Source: Streptomyces sp. NRRL S-87 (lineage in GTDB: Bacteria; Actinomycetota; Actinomycetes; Streptomycetales; Streptomycetaceae). Taken from it: a stretch of 61,519 nt of DNA. Made by a program: the position numbers and the translations under genes. Position 1 is the stretch's first letter. Every line of letters starts with the position of its first letter. The stretch lies in the NCBI RefSeq assembly GCF_000719335.1, contig NZ_JOGB01000040.1:1-61519 (forward strand), given 5' to 3'. Below, one piece after another: positions 9,595-17,901 of the stretch. A model generated the notes under the pieces. The model saw only the letters and a program-made list of their open reading frames with translations, was not told where the DNA came from and did no database searches.

Positions 9595-10151
9595 GCGGCC
9601 GGACCCTGGTCGCCGGCATCGGGAACGTCTTCCTCGGGGACGACGGCTTCGGCGTGGAGACCGTACGGGCCCTGGCCGGACACCCGCTGCCCGGTGCCGC
9701 CGAGGCGGTCGACTTCGGCGTCCGCGGCGTGCACCTCGCCTACCAGCTGCTCGACGGCTACGACACCCTCGTCCTCGTCGACGCCACCGCCCGCGGCGGC
9801 GCGCCCGGAACCCTCTACCTCGTCGAGGTCGACGAACCCGGGCGGATCCCGGTGGAGACGGAACGGGCCGCCGTCCTCGACGGCCACCAGATGTCCCCGG
9901 ACACCGTGCTCGCCCTCCTGGGCACCCTGTGCGCGGGCACCGGCGGCAGCCCTCCCGGACGGATCCTCGTCGTCGGCTGCGAACCGGCCTGCCTGGAGGA
10001 GGGCATCGGGCTGACCGAGCCGGTGGCCGCCGCCGTGCCGGAGGCCGTACGGATGGTCCTGGACCTGCTGGACGAGGCCGCCCGGCGACCCGCCGCCGGC
10101 CCCGTCGGCACACCGGAGCCGCGCACCCCCGCCGGCCTCCCCGAGAACTGA
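9591..10151 (+). CDS. Hydrogenase large-subunit maturation endopeptidase (HyaD/HybD family)
   Basis: 186 aa; the GTG overlaps the upstream TGA. It has the family signature GIGNVFLGDDGFG (residues 9-21). By comparison with HybD (E16, D62, H93), the nickel-sensing ligands are expected at D18, D64 (LVDAT) and H99 (DGHQMSPD). The enzyme checks for inserted Ni and cleaves the C-terminal tail of the large subunit, here the 23 residues after HhyL H572. The last 30 residues are a Pro/Ala-rich extension. It is the only protease of this type in the locus. Confidence 0.93.
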   Translation: MSGRTLVAGIGNVFLGDDGFGVETVRALAGHPLPGAAEAVDFGVRGVHLAYQLLDGYDTLVLVDATARGGAPGTLYLVEVDEPGRIPVETERAAVLDGHQMSPDTVLALLGTLCAGTGGSPPGRILVVGCEPACLEEGIGLTEPVAAAVPEAVRMVLDLLDEAARRPAAGPVGTPEPRTPAGLPEN

Positions 10152-10161
10152 AGGAGACACC

Positions 10162-10263
10162 GTGAAGAAGGTCCTCGCCGGCGCCGTGTTCGCCGCGCTC
10201 GCCGTCGTGTTCGCGTCCCAGCTGCCCGACCTCCGGCGGTACCTGCACATGCGCCACATCTGA
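10162..10263 (+). CDS. 33-aa microprotein (DUF6893-like small protein)
   Basis: A GTG start is preceded by GAAGGAGA, a strong ribosome-binding site. It encodes a basic N-terminus (KK), about 16 hydrophobic residues (VLAGAVFAALAVVFAS), then QLPDLRRYLHMRHI. It matches the small proteins annotated as DUF6893 next to hydrogenase genes in Streptomyces; that naming is from memory and moderately sure. A single-helix membrane peptide with a basic cytosolic tail would suit a membrane tether or respiratory adaptor for an enzyme that has no anchor of its own (inference). It lies ten bases after the protease and directly before the hairpin at 10271. Confidence 0.75.
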   Translation: MKKVLAGAVFAALAVVFASQLPDLRRYLHMRHI

Positions 10264-10270
10264 CGCGCCG

Positions 10271-10302
10271 GACCGCGCGCACCGCCTCCGGTGCGCGCGG
10301 TC
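10271..10302 (+). terminator. Perfect 14-bp hairpin between microprotein and hypA
   Basis: GACCGCGCGCACCG (10271-10284) pairs perfectly with CGGTGCGCGCGGTC (10289-10302) around a four-base loop. There is no T-run after it. It starts eight bases after the microprotein stop and 100 bases before hypA. It may end or attenuate transcription of the structural block, or stabilise its 3' end. Confidence 0.7.
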
Positions 10303-10401
10303 GCACCGCCGAACGGCGTACGGGCCGCACGGCGCGACGGCGAGCCCGGCGGCATCCGACCCGCTCCGCCGGTGTAATGAGCGGCGGCAGGACGGAGTCC
10401 G

Positions 10402-10917
10402 ATGCACGAGATGTCGATCGCCATGGCCGTCGTGGCCCAGGTGGAGGAGGCGGCCCACACCGCCGGCGCGCGCGCCGTCAGCGAGGTCCGCCTCCAGGTG
10501 GGGGAGTTGGCCGGAGTCGTCCCCGACGCACTGGCCTTCTGCTTCGAACTCGCCTGCGCCGACACGGTGCTGGCCGGTGCCGCCCTGGTCGCCGAGCCGG
10601 TTCCCGCCCGCGCCCGCTGCCGGCCCTGTGCCGCCGACTGGGACGTCGGCATGCCGCCCGACCTGTGCTGCCCCGCCTGCGGTTCGGCGGCCGGCACCGA
10701 GCTGCGGACCGGCCGCGAACTCCAGATCTCCGGCGTGACCTGGGACGACGGGCCCGCCCGCGCGCCCGGCCCGGAGCAGGCCCCGGAGCCGGCCCCGACC
10801 GCGAGCCCGCCACCGCCCCCGTGCCCGGCCCCGCCGCGCCGGACGTACCCGCCCGCGCGCGCCACCGCGAACCCCTCCCCGAGGAGCGCTGAACCATGTG
10901 CCGAACGGTCGACCTGA
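10402..10917 (+). CDS. hypA: HypA nickel metallochaperone with proline-rich tail
   Basis: 171 aa. It starts with MHEMS, whose His2 and Glu3 are the usual Ni site. The zinc domain carries C73xxC76 and C90xxC93, with an extra C89. HypA proteins are normally about 115 aa, and here about 50 extra residues form a Pro/Ala/Glu-rich tail after WDDG. The coding frame runs 22 bases into hypB. The protein delivers Ni to the large subunit together with HypB. A purine-rich GACGGAG lies upstream, and 138 bases separate it from the microprotein, making this the largest gap in the locus and a possible second promoter. Confidence 0.92.
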   Translation: MHEMSIAMAVVAQVEEAAHTAGARAVSEVRLQVGELAGVVPDALAFCFELACADTVLAGAALVAEPVPARARCRPCAADWDVGMPPDLCCPACGSAAGTELRTGRELQISGVTWDDGPARAPGPEQAPEPAPTASPPPPPCPAPPRRTYPPARATANPSPRSAEPCAERST

Positions 10918-11627
10918 AACAGGCGGTGCTCGCCAAGAACGACGAGGCCGCGCACACCCTGCGCAGCCGCCTCACCGCCGCCGGCACCACCACCGTCAAC
11001 CTGCTCTCCAGCCCCGGCAGCGGCAAGACGGAGCTCCTCGAACGCGAACTCGGCCTGGCCCGGCGGCGCGGCGTGACCGCCGCCGCCCTCACCGCCGACC
11101 TCGCCACCGAGAACGACGCGCTCCGACTCGCCCGCTCCGGCGTCCCGGTCAAGCAGGTCCTCACCGACGGCCTCTGCCACCTGGAGGCCCACATGCTCGG
11201 CCGCCACCTCGACGGCTGGCTCCCCGCCGGCACCCGGCTGCTGTTCGTGGAGAACGTCGGCAACCTCGTCTGCCCCGCCTCCTACGACCTCGGCGAGGAC
11301 CTGCGCGTGGTCCTCGCCTCCGTCACCGAAGGCGAGGACAAGCCCCTCAAGTACCCGACGGCCTTCGGACTGGCCCACCTGGTGCTGGTCACCAAGCACG
11401 ACCTGGCGGCCGCCGCGGAGTTCGACGAGACGGCCTTCCGCCGCAACGTCGAACAGGTCAACCCGGGCGTCGAGGTGGTCCTGACCTCCGCCCGCCGCGG
11501 CACGGGCCTGGGCACGCTCCTCGACCGCGCGCTGGCTCTCGGCGCCGGTACCCCCGCCCACGTCCCCGTCATGGCCGGCCGCCCCCGCGCCGACCGGCAC
11601 GCCCACGCCCACGCGCACGGACACTGA
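10896..11627 (+). CDS. hypB: HypB GTPase with C-terminal histidine tail
   Basis: 243 aa. SIMIBI GTPase with P-loop SSPGSGKTE (residues 38-46), a switch region (ADLATENDALR) and the metal-dependent dimer-interface stretch (VCPASYDLGEDLRVVLASVTEGEDKPLKYP). The N-terminal CxxCGC nickel site of Escherichia coli HypB is absent. Instead the protein ends in alternating His residues, RHAHAHAHGH, which could store Ni. Poly-His segments are commonly N-terminal in HypB, so the C-terminal position is notable. The start lies inside hypA, and the next GTG follows the stop directly. Confidence 0.94.
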   Translation: MCRTVDLKQAVLAKNDEAAHTLRSRLTAAGTTTVNLLSSPGSGKTELLERELGLARRRGVTAAALTADLATENDALRLARSGVPVKQVLTDGLCHLEAHMLGRHLDGWLPAGTRLLFVENVGNLVCPASYDLGEDLRVVLASVTEGEDKPLKYPTAFGLAHLVLVTKHDLAAAAEFDETAFRRNVEQVNPGVEVVLTSARRGTGLGTLLDRALALGAGTPAHVPVMAGRPRADRHAHAHAHGH

Positions 11628-14099
11628 GTGACCGGCGCACCGTCGGAAGCCCCCCGGCGCCGCCGCGTCACCGTGCGCGGCGTCGTCCAGGGGGTCGGCT
11701 TCCGCCCCTACGTGTACACCCGCGCGACCGCCCTCGGCCTCGCCGGACACGTCACCAACACCCCCGACGGCGTCGTCGCCGAGGTGGAGGGCCCGGCCTC
11801 GGCCGTGCGGGAGTTCTGCGAGCGGCTCGCGGCGGACGCGCCCCCGCTGGCGGTGGTCGACGCCGTCCACCACAGCGAGCTGCCGGCCGCCGGCACGACC
11901 GGCTTCACCATCGTCGCCTCCCGCACCGAGGGCGCCGCCCGCACGCTCGTCTCCCCGGACACCGCCACCTGCGCCGACTGCCTGGCCGAACTCGCCGACC
12001 CGGCCGACCGGCGCCACCGGCACCCGTTCATCACCTGCACGCACTGCGGGCCCCGGTTCACCATCGTCACCGCCCTGCCCTACGACCGCGCGCACACCAC
12101 CATGGCGGGCTTCCCCCTGTGCCCCGACTGCGCCCGCGAGTACGCCGACCCGGCCGACCGGCGCTTCCACGCCCAGCCCGTCGCCTGCCCGGCCTGCGGA
12201 CCGCGGCTGCGGTTGCTCGCCGGCGACCCGCCCCGGGAGGACCCCGGCACCGACCCGGTCGCCGGAGCCCGCCGGCTGCTCGCCGCGGGCGCCGTCCTCG
12301 CCGTCAAGGGCCTCGGCGGCTACCACCTCGCCTGCGACGCGTCACAGGCCGCCGCGGTCGCGGAGCTGCGCCGCCGCAAGGGCCGGGGCGACAAGCCGTT
12401 CGCGCTGATGGCGCCCGACCTCGCGACCGTCGAGCGGCTGGCGGCGGTCGGCCCCGAGGAGCGGGCCCTGCTCACCGGCGCGGTCCGCCCGGTGGTCCTG
12501 CTGCGGCGGCGCGCCGCCGGCCCGGCGGCCCCGGGCCGGGCGGCGGCGCCCCGGATCGCGGACGAGGTCGCCCCGCGCTGCCCCGACCTCGGATTCATGC
12601 TCCCGTACACGCCCGTGCACCACCTGCTGCTCGGCCTGCCCGGCGATCCGCCCGGCCCCCGACTGCTCGTCATGACCAGCGCCAACCTGACGGGCGAGCC
12701 CATCGTCACCGACGACGCCGAGGCCCTGGAGCGGCTCGCCGGCATCGCCGACGCCTGGCTCACCCACGACCGGCCCATCCACGTGCCCTGCGACGACTCG
12801 GTGGTCCGGATCTGCGACGGCGCGCCGCTGCTCGTACGGCGCTCCCGCGGCCACGCGCCGCTGCCGCTCACGCTGCCCGTGCCCGTCCCGGCGGCCCTCG
12901 CGGTCGGCGGGGACCTCAAGAACGCCTTCTGCCTCGGCCGCGACCGGCAGGCCTGGCTGTCCGCCCACATCGGCGACATGGACTCGCTCGCCACCCAGGC
13001 CGCCCACGAACGCGCCGAGCGGCAACTGGAGTCCATCACCGGCGTCACCCCCCGGCTGCTCGCCGCCGACCTGCACCCCGGCTACCGGTCCACCCGCCTC
13101 GCCGAGCGGCACGCGGCCGGCCGGCCGCTCGTCCACGTCCAGCACCACCACGCGCACGTCGCCGCCGCCCTCGCCGAGCACGGCCATGACGGTGCCGCCC
13201 CGGTCATCGGCATCGCCTTCGACGGCACCGGCTACGGTGACGACGGGGCGGTCTGGGGCGGCGAGGTGCTGCTCGCCGACTACCGCGGCTACCGGCGCTT
13301 CGCACACCTGGCGTACGTCCCGCTGCCGGGCGGCGACGCGGCCGTGCGCCGGCCCTACCGCATGGCCCTGGCCCACCTGTGGGCGGCCGGCCTCGACTGG
13401 GCGCCCGACCTGCCCTGCGCGGCCGCCTGCCCGCCCGACGAACTGGCCGTGTTGAAGCGCCAGTTGGAGCGGGACCTCAACTGCGCCCCGACCTCCAGCA
13501 TGGGCCGCCTCTTCGACGCCGTCTCCTCACTGGCCGGGATCTGCCACCTCGCCGGGTACGAGGCGCAGGCCGCGGTCGAGCTGGAGGCCGCGGCACTGGC
13601 GGCCGCGGACGCCGACGACGGCCCCGGCTACCGGTTCGCCCTGCGCCACCCCGCCCCCCGGGGCCGCCGCGACGCCCCCGCCGCGGAAGACCCGCTCACC
13701 GCCGACCCGGCCCCCCTGCTGACCGCGGTCGTCGCCGACCTGCGCCGCGGCACCGCGGCCCCGGTGATCGCGGCCCGCTTCCACCGCGCGGTGGCCGGAC
13801 TGGTCCTCGAGCTCGGCGAGGCCGCCCGCGACCGGCACGGGCTGGAGACCGTCGCCCTGACCGGCGGGGTGTTCTGCAACACCGTGCTGTCGACCGCCTG
13901 CGCGCGGTTGCTGCGCGGGGCCGGGTTCACGGTGCTGCGCCACCGGCAGGTCCCGCCGAACGACGGCGGCCTGGCGCTCGGCCAACTCATGGTGGCGGCC
14001 GCCCGACAGGGCTCGGCCGGATCGGACGGACGCGCCCCAGCGGCGGCCACGGAACGAGGAGGAAGCCATGTGCCTGGCGGTACCCGGCAGAGTGGTTGA
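11628..14099 (+). CDS. hypF: HypF carbamoyltransferase
   Basis: 823 aa; GTG start directly after the hypB TGA. In order it has an acylphosphatase domain (VRGVVQGVGFRPYVY, about 13-95), two zinc-finger-like Cys pairs (CADCLAEL ... CTHCGPRF and CPDCAREY ... CPACGPRL), a YrdC-like domain (about 205-395), and a Kae1-like carbamoyl-transfer domain with QHHHAHVAAAL. It makes the carbamoyl group later dehydrated to cyanide on HypE, using carbamoyl phosphate and ATP. The length is slightly above the usual 750 because of a C-terminal tail that overlaps hypC by 32 bases. Confidence 0.95.
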   Translation: MTGAPSEAPRRRRVTVRGVVQGVGFRPYVYTRATALGLAGHVTNTPDGVVAEVEGPASAVREFCERLAADAPPLAVVDAVHHSELPAAGTTGFTIVASRTEGAARTLVSPDTATCADCLAELADPADRRHRHPFITCTHCGPRFTIVTALPYDRAHTTMAGFPLCPDCAREYADPADRRFHAQPVACPACGPRLRLLAGDPPREDPGTDPVAGARRLLAAGAVLAVKGLGGYHLACDASQAAAVAELRRRKGRGDKPFALMAPDLATVERLAAVGPEERALLTGAVRPVVLLRRRAAGPAAPGRAAAPRIADEVAPRCPDLGFMLPYTPVHHLLLGLPGDPPGPRLLVMTSANLTGEPIVTDDAEALERLAGIADAWLTHDRPIHVPCDDSVVRICDGAPLLVRRSRGHAPLPLTLPVPVPAALAVGGDLKNAFCLGRDRQAWLSAHIGDMDSLATQAAHERAERQLESITGVTPRLLAADLHPGYRSTRLAERHAAGRPLVHVQHHHAHVAAALAEHGHDGAAPVIGIAFDGTGYGDDGAVWGGEVLLADYRGYRRFAHLAYVPLPGGDAAVRRPYRMALAHLWAAGLDWAPDLPCAAACPPDELAVLKRQLERDLNCAPTSSMGRLFDAVSSLAGICHLAGYEAQAAVELEAAALAAADADDGPGYRFALRHPAPRGRRDAPAAEDPLTADPAPLLTAVVADLRRGTAAPVIAARFHRAVAGLVLELGEAARDRHGLETVALTGGVFCNTVLSTACARLLRGAGFTVLRHRQVPPNDGGLALGQLMVAAARQGSAGSDGRAPAAATERGGSHVPGGTRQSG

Positions 14100-14421
14100 C
14101 ATCGGCGAGCGGGACGGCACCCGCATGGCCACCGTCGATTTCGGCGGGGTGGTCAAGGAGGTCTGCCTGGAGTACCTGCCCGACCTGCAGGTCGGCGAGT
14201 ACGCCATCGTGCACGTCGGGTTCGCGCTGCAGCGGCTGGACGAGGCCTCCGCGAAGCAGACCCTGGAGCTGTTCGCCGAACTCGGCATGCTCCAGGAGGA
14301 GTTCGCAGACCCCTGGGAGCTCGCGGCCGCCGAGGCCGGCGGCCCCGCGTGGCCCTTCGAGGACGGTCCGGCGGCGTCGCCCGCCGGTGCGGGAGCGGTG
14401 CAGGAGGCGGAGCGGCAGTGA
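14068..14421 (+). CDS. hypC: HypC/HupF chaperone
   Basis: 117 aa. It begins [10 protein letters not shown]; Cys2 is the essential iron-binding residue after Met removal. The conserved core ends near residue 80, and the rest is an Ala/Gly/Pro-rich extension. It carries the Fe(CN)2CO unit between HypD and the large subunit. It is preceded by GAGGAGG inside the hypF tail and overlaps hypD by four bases (GTGA). Confidence 0.95.
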   Translation: MCLAVPGRVVDIGERDGTRMATVDFGGVVKEVCLEYLPDLQVGEYAIVHVGFALQRLDEASAKQTLELFAELGMLQEEFADPWELAAAEAGGPAWPFEDGPAASPAGAGAVQEAERQ

Positions 14422-15725
14422 AGTACATCGAGGAGTTCCAGGACCCGGACCTCGCCCGCCGGCTGCTGGACGACATCCGCGCCACGGTCACCCGGCCCTG
14501 GGCGCTGATGGAGGTCTGCGGCGGGCAGACGCACACGATCATCCGCCACGGCATCGACCAGCTCCTGCCCGAAGAGGTCGAGTTGATCCACGGGCCGGGC
14601 TGCCCGGTGTGCGTCACCCCGCTGGAGGTGATCGACAAGGCGCTGGCGATCGCCGCCCGCCCCGACGTCGTCTTCTGCTCCTTCGGCGACATGCTCAGGG
14701 TCCCCGGCAGCGGCAAGGACCTCTTCCGCGTCCGCGGCGAGGGCGGCGACGTCCGGGTGGTGTACTCCCCGCTCGACGCCCTCAGGATCGCCCGGCAGCA
14801 CCCGGACAAGCAGGTCGTGTTCTTCGGCATCGGCTTCGAGACCACCGCCCCGCCCAACGCCATGACGGTGCACCAGGCCCGGAAGCTGGGAATCCGCAAC
14901 TTCAGCCTGCTGGTCTCCCACGTCCGCGTCCCCCCGGCGATCGAGGCGATCATGCGCTCGCCCAGCTGCCGGGTCCAGGGTTTCCTGGCCGCCGGGCACG
15001 TGTGCAGCGTGATGGGCACGGCGGAGTACCCCGAGCTCGCCGACCGCCACCGGGTTCCCATCGTGGTCACCGGCTTCGAACCGCTGGACATCCTGGAGGG
15101 CGTACGGCGGGCCGTGCGCCAGCTGGAGCGAGGGCAGCACCGGCTGGAGAACGCGTACGCGCGCGCCGTCCGCCCCGAGGGCAACCCCGCCGCCCTGGCC
15201 ATGCTGGCCGACGTCTTCGAGGTCACCGACCGGGCCTGGCGCGGCATCGGCACCATCCCGGACAGCGGCTGGCGGCTGTCCGACCGGTACCGCGAGTTCG
15301 ACGCCGAACACCGCTTCGCCGTCACGGACATCAGCACCCGTGAGCCGGCCGAGTGCCGCAGCGGCGAGGTGCTCCAGGGGCTGATCAAACCGCACGAGTG
15401 CGAGGCCTTCGGCACCGCGTGCACCCCGCGGAACCCGCTCGGCGCCACGATGGTCTCCAGCGAGGGCGCCTGTGCGGCGTACTACCTCTACCGGCGGCTG
15501 GACCTGGCCCCGCCGCGCCGGGCCGACGCGCCGCAACCCGCTTCCACGCCCACGCCCGCTTCCACGCCCACGCCCGCTTCCACGCCCATGCCCGCCTCTG
15601 TGCCCCCATCCGCACCCGCGCCCGCGCCCCTGGCCGTCGAGGTGGCGCCGGCGGGTACCGCCGCTCCCGGCGCGACGACCACGCCCGCCGCCACGGACGA
15701 CCTGGAGGCGACCCCCGTTGTCTGA
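14418..15725 (+). CDS. hypD: HypD Fe-S scaffold for Fe(CN)2CO assembly
   Basis: 435 aa from the GTG that overlaps the hypC stop; an upstream ATG at 14349 lies inside hypC and is not used. It has conserved MEVCGGQTH (C34), [10 protein letters not shown] (C62, C65), GFETTAPP, and a cluster of C-terminal Cys (ECRSGE, HECEAF, TACTPR, GACAAYY) for the [4Fe-4S] centre. The conserved protein ends near residue 365. It is followed by a Pro/Thr/Ser tail from an 18-bp tandem repeat (PASTPT units) that looks recently expanded. Confidence 0.95.
   Translation: MKYIEEFQDPDLARRLLDDIRATVTRPWALMEVCGGQTHTIIRHGIDQLLPEEVELIHGPGCPVCVTPLEVIDKALAIAARPDVVFCSFGDMLRVPGSGKDLFRVRGEGGDVRVVYSPLDALRIARQHPDKQVVFFGIGFETTAPPNAMTVHQARKLGIRNFSLLVSHVRVPPAIEAIMRSPSCRVQGFLAAGHVCSVMGTAEYPELADRHRVPIVVTGFEPLDILEGVRRAVRQLERGQHRLENAYARAVRPEGNPAALAMLADVFEVTDRAWRGIGTIPDSGWRLSDRYREFDAEHRFAVTDISTREPAECRSGEVLQGLIKPHECEAFGTACTPRNPLGATMVSSEGACAAYYLYRRLDLAPPRRADAPQPASTPTPASTPTPASTPMPASVPPSAPAPAPLAVEVAPAGTAAPGATTTPAATDDLEATPVV
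15540..15593 (+). repeat. 18-bp tandem repeat in the hypD 3' end
   Basis: GCTTCCACGCCCACGCCC occurs twice exactly (15540-15557, 15558-15575), and a third time with one substitution (15576-15593). It keeps the hypD frame and encodes ASTPTP units. Copy number may vary between strains. Confidence 0.85.
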
Positions 15726-16782
15726 CACCGCACCGCTCGACATCACCGGCTGGACCTGCCCCGCCCCGCTGCGCGACCATCCGCGCGTGGTGATGGGCCA
15801 CGGCGGGGGAGGGGCGCTCTCCGCCGAGCTGGTCCAGCACGTCTTCGCCCCGGCCTACGGGGGGCCGGCCCTCGCCGGCCTCGGCGACAGCGCCCAACTC
15901 ACCCTGGGCGGCGTCCGGCTGGCCTTCTCCACCGACTCCTACGTCGTCCGCCCGCTGTTCTTCCCCGGTGGCTCCATCGGCGACCTCGCCGTCAACGGCA
16001 CCGTCAACGACCTGGCGATGAGCGGTGCCGTCCCGGCCTACCTGTCCTGCGGGTTCATCCTGGAGGAGGGCGTCGAGACGGCCACCGTCGCCCGCGTCGC
16101 CGAGGCGATGGGCGCCGCCGCCCGGGCCGCCGGGGTCGAGGTGGCCACCGGCGACACCAAGGTCGTCGAGGCCGGACACGGAGACGGCGTCTACGTCAAC
16201 ACGGCCGGCATCGGCCTGATCCCGGCCGGGGTCGACCTGCGCCCCCAGCGGGTGGTCCCCGGCGACGTGGTCATCGTGAGCGGTGAGATCGGCCTGCACG
16301 GCACCGCGATCATGAGCGCGCGCGAGGGCCTGGAGTTCGGGGTGGACGTGGTCAGCGACTGCGCCCCGCTGGGCGGCCTGGTCCAGGCGATGCTCGCGGT
16401 CACCCCCGACCTGCACGTGCTGCGCGACCCCACCCGCGGCGGACTGGGCGCGGCGCTCAACGAGATCGCGGCGGCCTCCGGCACCGGGGTCGTGATCCGC
16501 GAGGGCAGCGTCCCGGTCCCGCCCGCGGTCGCCAACGCCTGCGCCGTCCTGGGCCTCGACCCGCTGTACGTGGCGAACGAGGGCAAGCTCGTCGCCTTCG
16601 TCCCCCGGGAGCACGCCGACGCGGTCCTCGACGCCATGCGCGCCCACCCGCTGGGCCGGCACGCGGCCGTCGTCGGCGAGGCGGTGGCCGAGCACCCCGG
16701 CCTGCTGGTGGCCCGTACCGCCCTCGGCGGCACCCGGGTCATCGACCTCCCGGTCGGCGAGCAACTCCCGCGCATCTGCTGA
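15718..16782 (+). CDS. hypE: HypE carbamoyl dehydratase
   Basis: 354 aa. The best start is TTG at 15718, overlapping the last eight bases of hypD and giving the usual short N-terminus before [11 protein letters not shown]; the next in-frame candidates at about 15787 would cut into the glycine loop region. It is a PurM-like ATP-binding protein, and it ends PRIC. The C-terminal Cys354 accepts the carbamoyl group from HypF and is dehydrated to thiocyanate for cyanide transfer to iron. It is the last gene of the hydrogenase locus, followed by a bidirectional hairpin. Confidence 0.93.
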   Translation: MSDTAPLDITGWTCPAPLRDHPRVVMGHGGGGALSAELVQHVFAPAYGGPALAGLGDSAQLTLGGVRLAFSTDSYVVRPLFFPGGSIGDLAVNGTVNDLAMSGAVPAYLSCGFILEEGVETATVARVAEAMGAAARAAGVEVATGDTKVVEAGHGDGVYVNTAGIGLIPAGVDLRPQRVVPGDVVIVSGEIGLHGTAIMSAREGLEFGVDVVSDCAPLGGLVQAMLAVTPDLHVLRDPTRGGLGAALNEIAAASGTGVVIREGSVPVPPAVANACAVLGLDPLYVANEGKLVAFVPREHADAVLDAMRAHPLGRHAAVVGEAVAEHPGLLVARTALGGTRVIDLPVGEQLPRIC

Positions 16783-16790
16783 GGCCGGCC

Positions 16791-16820
16791 GCCCCGGGCC
16801 GCGAGGGCGCGGCCCGGGGC
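16791..16820. terminator. Bidirectional hairpin between hypE and the XRE regulator
   Basis: GCCCCGGGCCGC (16791-16802) pairs perfectly with GCGGCCCGGGGC (16809-16820) around a six-base loop. It sits between convergent stops at 16782 and 16840, so it can serve both strands. No T-run, as common in actinobacteria. Confidence 0.8.
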
Positions 16821-16839
16821 GGGTGGTTCGGCGGCCCGC

Positions 16840-17787
16840 TCAGGGGGCGGACGGCCCCGCCACGGCCAGCGCGAGCAACCGGTCCAGCCCTGCGCGCGAC
16901 TCCTCGTCGGCCGGGGCGAACGTCATCAGCCGGGGTCCCGCCGACGGGCCGAGCCACAGGTTGGTCACGGTCAGGCGCAGTTCGCCCACGTCGGGGTTGC
17001 GGAAGCGCTTGGTCCGCAGCCCCTGGCCGAGCACCTCGTGCCGCTCCCAGATCTCCGCGAACTCGGGGATCGCCTGCAGCCGCGCCAGCAGCGCCTTCCA
17101 CGCCGGCTCGGCCAGGTGCTCCGCCATCGAGGCCCGCAGCTTGGCGGCCATCGTGTGCATCGTCTCGTCGAGGTTGACCACCGAGGCGCGCCACGCCGGG
17201 TCCGTGAAGGTCAGCAGCACGCAGTTGCGGTCCTCGCGGTCGAGAGCGTCCATGTCGCGCAGCAGGCGCCCGTACGTGCGGTTGTACGCGAGGATGTCGT
17301 ACCGGCTGTTCTGGACGCAGGCCGGCAGCGGCTCCAACTGCGTCAGCAGCTCCCGCAGTTCGGGGGTCACGGTCGGGCACGGGCCGCCCGGCGCCGGGTC
17401 GGCGGAGCCTGCCAGGGCGAACAGGTGGGCCCGCTCGGTCGAGTCCAGCAGCAGCGCCCGCGCCAGTGCGTCGAGCACCTGCGGCGAGACCTGGATGTCC
17501 CGGGCCTGCTCCAGCCACGTGTACCAGGTCACCCCCACCGAGGACAGGTGCGCCACCTCCTCGCGCCGCAGCCCGGGCGTGCGCCGGCGGGTGCCGCGCG
17601 GGAGTCCGACCTGCTCGGGGGTGATCCGCTCGCGGCGGCTGCGCAGGAAGGCGGCGAGCTCGTGGCGTCGCACCTCGCGCTCGGCGCGGGCGGCGTCCCG
17701 TACCGTGTCCGGCGCCGCCTCCGGTGCCCGGTCCCGTACCGCCGTGGCCGCCCCGGAGGGCGGTTGCTGCTGCGTCATCGTGGCCAT
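16840..17787 (-). CDS. XRE-family regulator with MmyB-like sensor domain
   Basis: 315 aa from ATG 17787 (a second ATG three codons in is equally possible). A helix-turn-helix domain spans about 43-105 (LAAFLRSRRERITPEQVGL, then RRTPGLRREEVAHLSSVGVTWYTWLEQ). It is followed by the MmyB ligand-binding PAS-like region (DILAYNRTYGRLLRD ... FTDPAWRASVVNLDE ... LWLGPSAGPRLMTF). Members bind fatty-acid-like ligands in known structures. It is divergent from the MFS exporter gene, with paired TACCAGG sites between them, so it probably controls that exporter and itself. Confidence 0.9.
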   Translation of the reverse strand: MATMTQQQPPSGAATAVRDRAPEAAPDTVRDAARAEREVRRHELAAFLRSRRERITPEQVGLPRGTRRRTPGLRREEVAHLSSVGVTWYTWLEQARDIQVSPQVLDALARALLLDSTERAHLFALAGSADPAPGGPCPTVTPELRELLTQLEPLPACVQNSRYDILAYNRTYGRLLRDMDALDREDRNCVLLTFTDPAWRASVVNLDETMHTMAAKLRASMAEHLAEPAWKALLARLQAIPEFAEIWERHEVLGQGLRTKRFRNPDVGELRLTVTNLWLGPSAGPRLMTFAPADEESRAGLDRLLALAVAGPSAP

Positions 17788-17847
17788 GCTCCCAGCGTGC
17801 GCGCTCTGCGGACCCGCACCAGGTGCTCCTGATACGGGTAGCTCCAA

Positions 17848-17876
17848 TACCAGGATAACCACCCTCTGGTACCAGG
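17848..17876. promoter_or_regulatory. Putative operator between XRE regulator and MFS gene
   Basis: TACCAGG occurs twice in the same orientation at 17848-17854 and 17870-17876, 22 bp apart (about two helical turns). The second copy is part of a perfect palindrome CTGGTACCAG (17866-17875). The surrounding sequence is unusually AT-rich for this window. It is a likely binding site for the XRE protein. Confidence 0.55.
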
Positions 17877-17901
17877 TTCCCGGGAAGTCGACCATGGTCC
17901 C

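Noticed and set aside
8571..12326. A 1251-codon open frame on the minus strand across the hydrogenase genes
   Set aside because: It is antisense to the protease, hypA, hypB and hypF, whose motifs are clear. The translation is Gly/Ala/Arg-rich without domains, as expected from very GC-rich DNA.
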